From an uncultured Collinsella sp. (lineage in GTDB: Bacteria; Actinomycetota; Coriobacteriia; Coriobacteriales; Coriobacteriaceae), in contig CAUHFS010000064.1 in NCBI GenBank assembly GCA_959605475.1, forward strand, positions 1-9,634: a stretch of DNA of 9,634 bases, in the 5' to 3' direction. Position 1 is the stretch's first letter. Each line of letters begins with the position of its first letter. Below, piece by piece: positions 6,309-9,634 of the stretch. The position numbers and the translations under genes were made by a program. The notes below the pieces were generated by a model. It saw nothing but the letters and a program-made list of their open reading frames with translations, was not told where the DNA came from and searched no databases.

Positions 6309-6417
6309 ACTTTTGGTACTTTGGCGACCAGGCCGTTTTGCCACAAGCTATCTACCTGTGGTTTTGAGAAGCAGGATGACCGGTCTGATCGGGATGTTCC
6401 AAAAAGTCTACTCACTT
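6299..6417. repeat. 119-bp palindrome-ended repeat, copy 1
   Basis: The element opens with AAGTGAGTAGACTTTTGG and closes with CCAAAAAGTCTACTCACTT, an inverted repeat of 18-19 bp with a single extra base. A second copy of identical length lies at 7717-7835 in the same orientation. Hand alignment gives 22 mismatches in 119 positions (about 81% identity), mostly in the interior, with the ends conserved. The shared sequence extends five bases upstream (AATCT, 6294-6298). The left end overlaps the end of pdxR and supplies its TAG stop. No transposase is present, so it is non-autonomous (REP/BIME or MITE-like). Folded as RNA it could protect or terminate the pdxR transcript. Bases 6418-6448 hold nothing further. 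Confidence 0.88.
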
Positions 6418-6448
6418 GCCGTGCAAAGCTTCCGCATGAGAAAAAATG

Positions 6449-6516
6449 AGTTTTCAACAGGGCTTCGTCCAGCTCTTGGCAAGCTTTTGGCCAGTTGGGG
6501 AGGGCTGTTGAAAACT
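6449..6516. repeat. 68-bp inverted-repeat element
   Basis: AGTTTTCAACAG (6449-6460) and CTGTTGAAAACT (6505-6516) are perfect 12-bp inverted repeats enclosing 44 bp. The interior has a further TGGC/GCCA pairing. It is unrelated in sequence to the 119-bp repeat but adjacent to it. Only one copy is seen here. It resembles a small REP or MITE-like unit, with no coding capacity. The following 6517-6598 is AT-richer and shows no convincing promoter. Confidence 0.6.
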
Positions 6517-6598
6517 TAGCAGTCCGTTCGGTGCCATTTTTGTTGCGTTTGCGCCAATGGGAGACCGACTGGGTTGAAATCCGTGTTTTCCTGTGCCT

Positions 6599-7726
6599 AT
6601 GAAGGATCTACTTTGTGACATATCGGCTTTTAGGTACTGGCGTTTGCCTCCTCAAGTCCGCGCTTTGTGCCCGCCGCTTCCACGACCGGAAGAAGACCGG
6701 CAGCGATATGATCTCGCCCGCAACCCGACAGCTGCGGTTGCGCTCGGTTTTCCGTTGTATACATTGGTTCGGACGAGAAACAAACGGACTTGCCCTGCCA
6801 GCATTAAGCAGCGGCTGTTTCTTGGTGAGCTCCCCAGGGAATCCGTGCTGGAAACGGAGCATGGATTTTTGGTTACGTCTCCTCTACTGACGGCATTTAT
6901 CATGTCGCGGCATCTGACGGATCTCCAACTTCTTTTTGTATTGGCGGAGATGTGCGGCTTGTTTGCGGTGTGCGCCCTGCCGACGGCACTCGAGGCGGAG
7001 CTTTCGCGTGCAATTGATTCGGGTGCGATTTCGACAACGTTCGGTTGGGTGCGCTGCCCGTCCGAGAGCGGCGCCGCTTCAAATTTATGGCGTCGAGACG
7101 CTTTGGTTTTGGGCGGAGACCTTGACCGTTTTTGTTCAGATGTTTGCGGGATACGTTACGGCAATAGATTTAGGACGGTGTCGCAACTTGTTCCATTGGG
7201 TGCCGCGTCGCCTTTTGAGGTCGAGGCGTATTTGCTACTTGCACTGCCGCGATCCCTGGGAGGCGTAGGCTTTTGCGACATAGAGCTTAATGTTGAAGTG
7301 ATGCTAAGCACAAGTGCTCGAGCGATTGTGGGAAAGTCCCGTGTATATATCGACATACTTCTGTCTTCGCCGGACGGCAGGCGACAGGTGGCCATTGAAT
7401 GTCAGGGAAAGGCCTCGCACGGACGCGCAGGGGATGGCTTGCGTGACGCTGACCGCATGACGGCCCTTCAGGCCATGGGCTACGATGTGCTTCTCCTGAC
7501 ACACAGACAGATATCGGATGAGGATAGATTCCGCGCGATCGTTAAGGCCGTATGCAGGATGCTCGATGCTGAATATCGTGATAAAAGCTCAGATGAGCAA
7601 AGGGCTGAGACATTACTCAGGTCTGAACTATTCGTTGACTGGACAAAATTGGGAGTAATCGACGGAAAGATGCCCGTTAGACACAAAATGGCTCGATCGT
7701 GGACGGCTGCGAATCTAAGTGAGTAG
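6599..7726 (+). CDS. Hypothetical protein with PD-(D/E)XK (DUF559/Vsr-like) nuclease domain
   Basis: I recognise no named gene. The 375-aa product has an N-terminal part beginning DISAFRYWRLPP (7-18), with FLGELPRESV (74-83) and GFLVTSPLLTAF (89-100). That layout resembles actinobacterial proteins pairing an AbiEi-antitoxin-like region with a DUF559 nuclease domain. The C-terminal part (about 203-325) fits the PD-(D/E)XK fold: SPFEVEA (Glu207 of helix A), Asp252 in YIDILL, Glu267-Cys-Gln269 in IECQGK, then His274, Asp283, Arg286 and a late GYDVLLLTHRQ strand. Gln stands where the usual motif has Lys, and Lys271 lies two residues on, so activity is uncertain. It may be a defence, DNA-processing or regulatory protein. 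Start: ATG 6599 or GTG 6593, neither with a good Shine-Dalgarno, suggesting weak expression. It looks lower in GC than pdxS or rubrerythrin. Its last codons and stop come from repeat copy 2. Confidence 0.65.
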   Translation: MKDLLCDISAFRYWRLPPQVRALCPPLPRPEEDRQRYDLARNPTAAVALGFPLYTLVRTRNKRTCPASIKQRLFLGELPRESVLETEHGFLVTSPLLTAFIMSRHLTDLQLLFVLAEMCGLFAVCALPTALEAELSRAIDSGAISTTFGWVRCPSESGAASNLWRRDALVLGGDLDRFCSDVCGIRYGNRFRTVSQLVPLGAASPFEVEAYLLLALPRSLGGVGFCDIELNVEVMLSTSARAIVGKSRVYIDILLSSPDGRRQVAIECQGKASHGRAGDGLRDADRMTALQAMGYDVLLLTHRQISDEDRFRAIVKAVCRMLDAEYRDKSSDEQRAETLLRSELFVDWTKLGVIDGKMPVRHKMARSWTAANLSE

Positions 7727-7835
7727 ACTTTTGGCACTTTGGCGACTAGGTCGTTTTGCAACAAGGCATTTACCTGCGGCTTTATAAAGTGATATGGATG
7801 GTCTGCTCGGCAAGTTCCAAAAAGTCTACTCACTT
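7717..7835. repeat. 119-bp palindrome-ended repeat, copy 2
   Basis: This is the same element and orientation as at 6299-6417. Here the palindrome extends two more bases on each side (CTAAGT at 7715, ACTTAG ending 7837), suggesting the full unit is about 123 bp. Its left end supplies the NLSE-stop of the nuclease-like gene, exactly as copy 1 does for pdxR. The right side runs into a short stretch (7838-7903) with no gene or signal I can support. Confidence 0.88.
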
Positions 7836-7903
7836 AGTTTTTGACGAGAAGCCGATGCCGAAGGCGGTCCTATTTCAGGTAGTTAACAAGTTTATGAGGC
7901 ACG

Positions 7904-7932
7904 AAAAAGGCCCGAACCATGCGGTCCGGGCC
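7904..7932 (-). terminator. Rho-independent terminator of the rubrerythrin gene
   Basis: Read on the minus strand, GGCCCGGACC (7932-7923) pairs with GGTTCGGGCC (7918-7909) over 10 bp with one G-U wobble and a GCAT tetraloop, followed by five T's (7908-7904). It lies 35 bases after the rubrerythrin stop. Confidence 0.93.
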
Positions 7933-7967
7933 TCATCGAGCTAGAGGTTATGTCTCAGGTTGCTGGC

Positions 7968-8528
7968 TTAGCCGAAGTAGCGCTTGAGCAGGCCGGCGAA
8001 AGCCTTGCCGTGGCGAGCCTCGTCGCGAGCCATCTCGTGCACGGTGTCGTGGATGGCATCGAGGCCAGCGGCCTTGGCGCGCTTAGCAAGATCGGTCTTG
8101 CCGGCGGTGGCGCCGTTCTCGGCCTCAACGCGCATCTCGAGGTTCTTCTTGGTGGAGTCGGTCACGACCTCGCCCAGGAGCTCGGCGAACTTGGCGGCAT
8201 GCTCGGCCTCCTCGTGGGCAGCCTTCTCCCAGTACAGGCCGATCTCGGGATAACCCTCGCGATGAGCGACGCGAGCCATGGCCAGGTACATACCGACCTC
8301 GGAGCACTCGCCCTCAAAGTTGGCGCGCAGGTCGGCAACGATGTCCTCGGAGACGCCCTCCATCTTGGCGACGCCCACGACGTGCTCGGCAGCCCACTCG
8401 AGCTGACCCTCCTCCTGCTTCAGGAAACGAGAACCGGGAACGCCGCACTGGGGGCACTTAAAATCCTCGGGCAGCTGGTCGCCGTCGAACTCTTCCACAT
8501 AACCGCAAACGGGGCAAACAAACTTCAT
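7968..8528 (-). CDS. rbr: Rubrerythrin, reverse type (N-terminal rubredoxin domain)
   Basis: Rubrerythrins are cytoplasmic diiron peroxidases that protect anaerobes by reducing H2O2 with electrons from NADH through rubredoxin-like centres. The 186-aa product begins with a rubredoxin Fe(Cys)4 site (Cys5, Cys8, Cys25, Cys28), placing it at the N-terminus as in reverse rubrerythrins. The four-helix diiron domain follows. Visible ligand motifs are FEGECSE (Glu74), EEAEH (Glu107 and His110), a third-helix acidic segment EMRVEAE (131-137), and DEARH (Glu170 and His173). Nothing is missing. The ATG at 8528 is chosen over the longer frame to 8633: AAAGGA precedes it, the rubredoxin domain starts immediately, and the extra residues would overlap the leader and promoter. 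It is monocistronic, with its own promoter and terminator, and divergent from the alcohol dehydrogenase. Confidence 0.96.
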   Translation of the reverse strand: MKFVCPVCGYVEEFDGDQLPEDFKCPQCGVPGSRFLKQEEGQLEWAAEHVVGVAKMEGVSEDIVADLRANFEGECSEVGMYLAMARVAHREGYPEIGLYWEKAAHEEAEHAAKFAELLGEVVTDSTKKNLEMRVEAENGATAGKTDLAKRAKAAGLDAIHDTVHEMARDEARHGKAFAGLLKRYFG

Positions 8529-8563
8529 GATTCGATCCTTTCGATCGATGGCGATTGTGCGCT

Positions 8564-8594
8564 CGTCCGGTCCCGTAAGGGCCCTCTCCGGACG
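8564..8594 (-). promoter_or_regulatory. Hairpin in the rubrerythrin 5' leader
   Basis: CGTCCGG and CCGGACG are perfect 7-bp inverted repeats at 8564-8570 and 8588-8594, with an inner CCC/GGG pairing. The hairpin lies between the likely transcription start (near 8606) and the start codon. It might stabilise the mRNA or be an operator. Two copies of TTCGATC also occur at the ribosome binding site (8530-8546 region). Confidence 0.4.
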
Positions 8595-8612
8595 TGCGTC
8601 TTGACGAGTTCT

Positions 8613-8640
8613 ATTATCCATAAATGCAACCAAATGTGAA
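8613..8640 (-). promoter_or_regulatory. Candidate sigma-A-type promoter of the rubrerythrin gene
   Basis: On the minus strand, TTCACA (8640-8635) and GATAAT (8618-8613) each match five of six consensus bases, with a 16-bp spacer. The predicted transcript starts near 8606, giving a leader of about 78 nt. The sequence upstream (8641-8700) is unusually AT-rich for this window, as expected for a strong promoter's upstream region. Confidence 0.55.
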
Positions 8641-8732
8641 GCCTATTAGGAATGATTTTTAATAAAACAATTTTGAGATATGAAGATGTTGATTGATTAA
8701 CGATTGGCAGGCCGTCTTTGACCGCCGCTGAG

Positions 8733-8766
8733 TACAATCGGGCGAGCAAATGTTGACCTATCAACA
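8733..8766 (+). promoter_or_regulatory. Rex-like operator and -10 element of the alcohol dehydrogenase gene
   Basis: TGTTGA-CCTA-TCAACA (8751-8766) is a perfect inverted repeat ending four bases before the Shine-Dalgarno. It resembles the Rex consensus TTGTTAA-N4-TTAACAA, with three differences in the 14 defined positions when the flanking bases are included. Rex represses fermentative genes, including Fe-type alcohol dehydrogenases, when NADH/NAD+ is low. A -10-like TACAAT lies at 8733-8738, without a good -35 at 16-18 bp, so bound protein would sit just after the start site and block transcription. The binding protein is inferred. Confidence 0.5.
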
Positions 8767-8784
8767 AATGAAGGAGTTTCCTTT

Positions 8785-9634
8785 ATGCATCTAGCCCGTC
8801 GTGCCTGGTGCCGAACATATCAGACGGTTTTTCGCATTGCATTGCCGATCCTGCCCTATACCGAGCCGCGCATTTTAGAGCATGCCGAGGATGTGCCCGC
8901 GGTGCTTCAAAAGCGCTCGATCCAGAAGGTCCTTATCGTGACGGATCCCGGCATTGCCCGTCTGGGGCTCACGGCACCGCTCGAGACGGCGCTCGCATGC
9001 AGGGGGATTGGCGTTACGGTCTATGCCGAAACGCGTGCAAACCCCACGGTTTCAAACGTGGAAGAAGCGGCGTCCCTGTATCGAGAGAGCGCCTGCCAGG
9101 CCATTATCGGCTTTGGCGGTGGCTCGGCCATGGACTGTGCCAAGGGCGTGGGCGCACGCATTGCGCAGCCAAACAAGCCCATCAACAAGATGCGTGGCCT
9201 GCTGCGGATTCATCGTCGCCTGCCGCTGCTCATCGCCGTTCCCACTACCGCCGGTACGGGAAGCGAAGTCACGCTTGCGGCGGTAATTACCGATGACGGG
9301 ACGCACTACAAATACCCCATTAACGACTTTGTGCTCATCCCGCGTTTTGCAGTCCACGACCCCGAGTTTACGTGCGGCTTGCCCGCTTCCATTACGGGGC
9401 AGACGGGCATGGACGCCCTGACGCATGCCGTTGAGGCCTTTATCGGGCGAAGCACCACGCCCTATACGCGCAAGATGGCGCGACAGGCGGTGCAGCTTAT
9501 CCACGACAATTTGCTCGAGGCCTATGAACATGGTGACGACATGCGCGCTCGTCGCAATATGCTTTCGGCGGCGTATAAGGCGGGCGTTGCGTTTACCCGC
9601 TCCTATGTCGGATATGTGCATGCCATCGCGCACA
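8785..9634 (+). CDS. Iron-containing alcohol dehydrogenase (C-terminus beyond window)
   Basis: Group III, metal-dependent alcohol dehydrogenases interconvert aldehydes or ketones and alcohols with NAD(P)H in fermentation. The reading frame is open from ATG 8785 to the window edge (283 codons), so 100 or so residues are missing. Seen are the family's N-terminal segment (PILPYTEPRILEH, 21-33), the dinucleotide-binding GGGSAMDCAK (111-120), the PTTAGTGSEVT motif (153-163), and metal ligands Asp210 and His214 in GMDALTHAVEAF. GYVHAIAH (276-283) carries the third ligand, His279; the fourth lies past the edge. AAGGAG (8771-8776) with 8 nt spacing supports the start. Divergent from rubrerythrin; the upstream Rex-like palindrome suggests redox control. 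Substrate (ethanol, butanol, propanediol and so on) cannot be assigned. Confidence 0.95.
   Translation, partial: MHLARRAWCRTYQTVFRIALPILPYTEPRILEHAEDVPAVLQKRSIQKVLIVTDPGIARLGLTAPLETALACRGIGVTVYAETRANPTVSNVEEAASLYRESACQAIIGFGGGSAMDCAKGVGARIAQPNKPINKMRGLLRIHRRLPLLIAVPTTAGTGSEVTLAAVITDDGTHYKYPINDFVLIPRFAVHDPEFTCGLPASITGQTGMDALTHAVEAFIGRSTTPYTRKMARQAVQLIHDNLLEAYEHGDDMRARRNMLSAAYKAGVAFTRSYVGYVHAIAH

Noticed and set aside
6299..7835. Reading the two 119-bp copies as a complete insertion sequence with the enclosed gene as its transposase
   Set aside because: The enclosed protein shows no DDE, Y1/HUH or serine/tyrosine recombinase motif. Its best resemblance is to a PD-(D/E)XK nuclease domain, so it is treated as cargo or a bystander.
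7950..8639. Plus-strand open frame of 229 codons antisense to rubrerythrin
   Set aside because: Rubrerythrin on the minus strand has every metal ligand, a ribosome binding site, a promoter and a terminator. The plus frame is its GC-rich shadow and also reads through the terminator hairpin and leader.
8808..9296. Plus-strand frame of 162 codons, and other frames, inside the alcohol dehydrogenase region
   Set aside because: The +1 frame from 8785 stays open to the window edge and carries all iron-ADH motifs. The other frames are shadows.

Overview
The window looks like a chromosomal stretch of a Collinsella-type member of the Coriobacteriia, a high-GC anaerobic gut actinobacterium. This rests on the GC-rich coding style, an anaerobe's rubrerythrin, the deoxyxylulose-5-phosphate-independent PdxST vitamin B6 pathway with a divergent MocR/PdxR regulator, and an RG-rich MarR-like protein. 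The genus is inferred from general character; nothing in the window (no rRNA, for example) proves it.

Layout. Bases 1-255 (minus) hold the N-terminal part of a small peptide deformylase, cut by the window edge inside its EGC motif. A divergent leader with two back-to-back hairpins (354-413) precedes a 14-TM-type (DHA2) MFS efflux transporter (460-1875). Next comes a 303-aa protein (2028-2939) with an acidic N-terminus, a MarR-like winged helix and an RGG-repeat tail of about 20 RGG triplets, behind a leader able to form three small hairpins. It converges on the pdxST operon. Between them lies a ~100-bp near-palindrome (2984-3083) whose centre is a strong bidirectional terminator.

Pyridoxal phosphate block. 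pdxS and pdxT (minus, 4723-3225, 20-bp gap) encode the two subunits of PLP synthase. The divergent MocR-type regulator (4863-6308) is very probably PdxR. The intergenic region carries a 12-bp direct repeat 34 bp apart, the arrangement expected of a MocR operator.

Accessory block 6294-7837. Two 119-bp copies (about 81% identical by hand alignment) of a palindrome-ended repeat, with a different 68-bp inverted-repeat element, bracket a single gene for a PD-(D/E)XK/DUF559-like nuclease-domain protein. Each 119-bp copy begins inside the 3' end of a gene and supplies its stop codon, so PdxR and the nuclease-like protein both end in NLSE. This is the most unusual part of the window: it looks like a non-autonomous repeat family targeting gene ends, or a small mobile cassette.

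Redox block. A reverse-type rubrerythrin (8528-7968, minus) with a good terminator, a candidate promoter and a structured leader is divergent from an iron-containing alcohol dehydrogenase (8785 to the window end). A Rex-like inverted repeat (TGTTGA-N4-TCAACA) sits just before the dehydrogenase's ribosome binding site, suggesting NADH/NAD+ control of fermentative alcohol metabolism.
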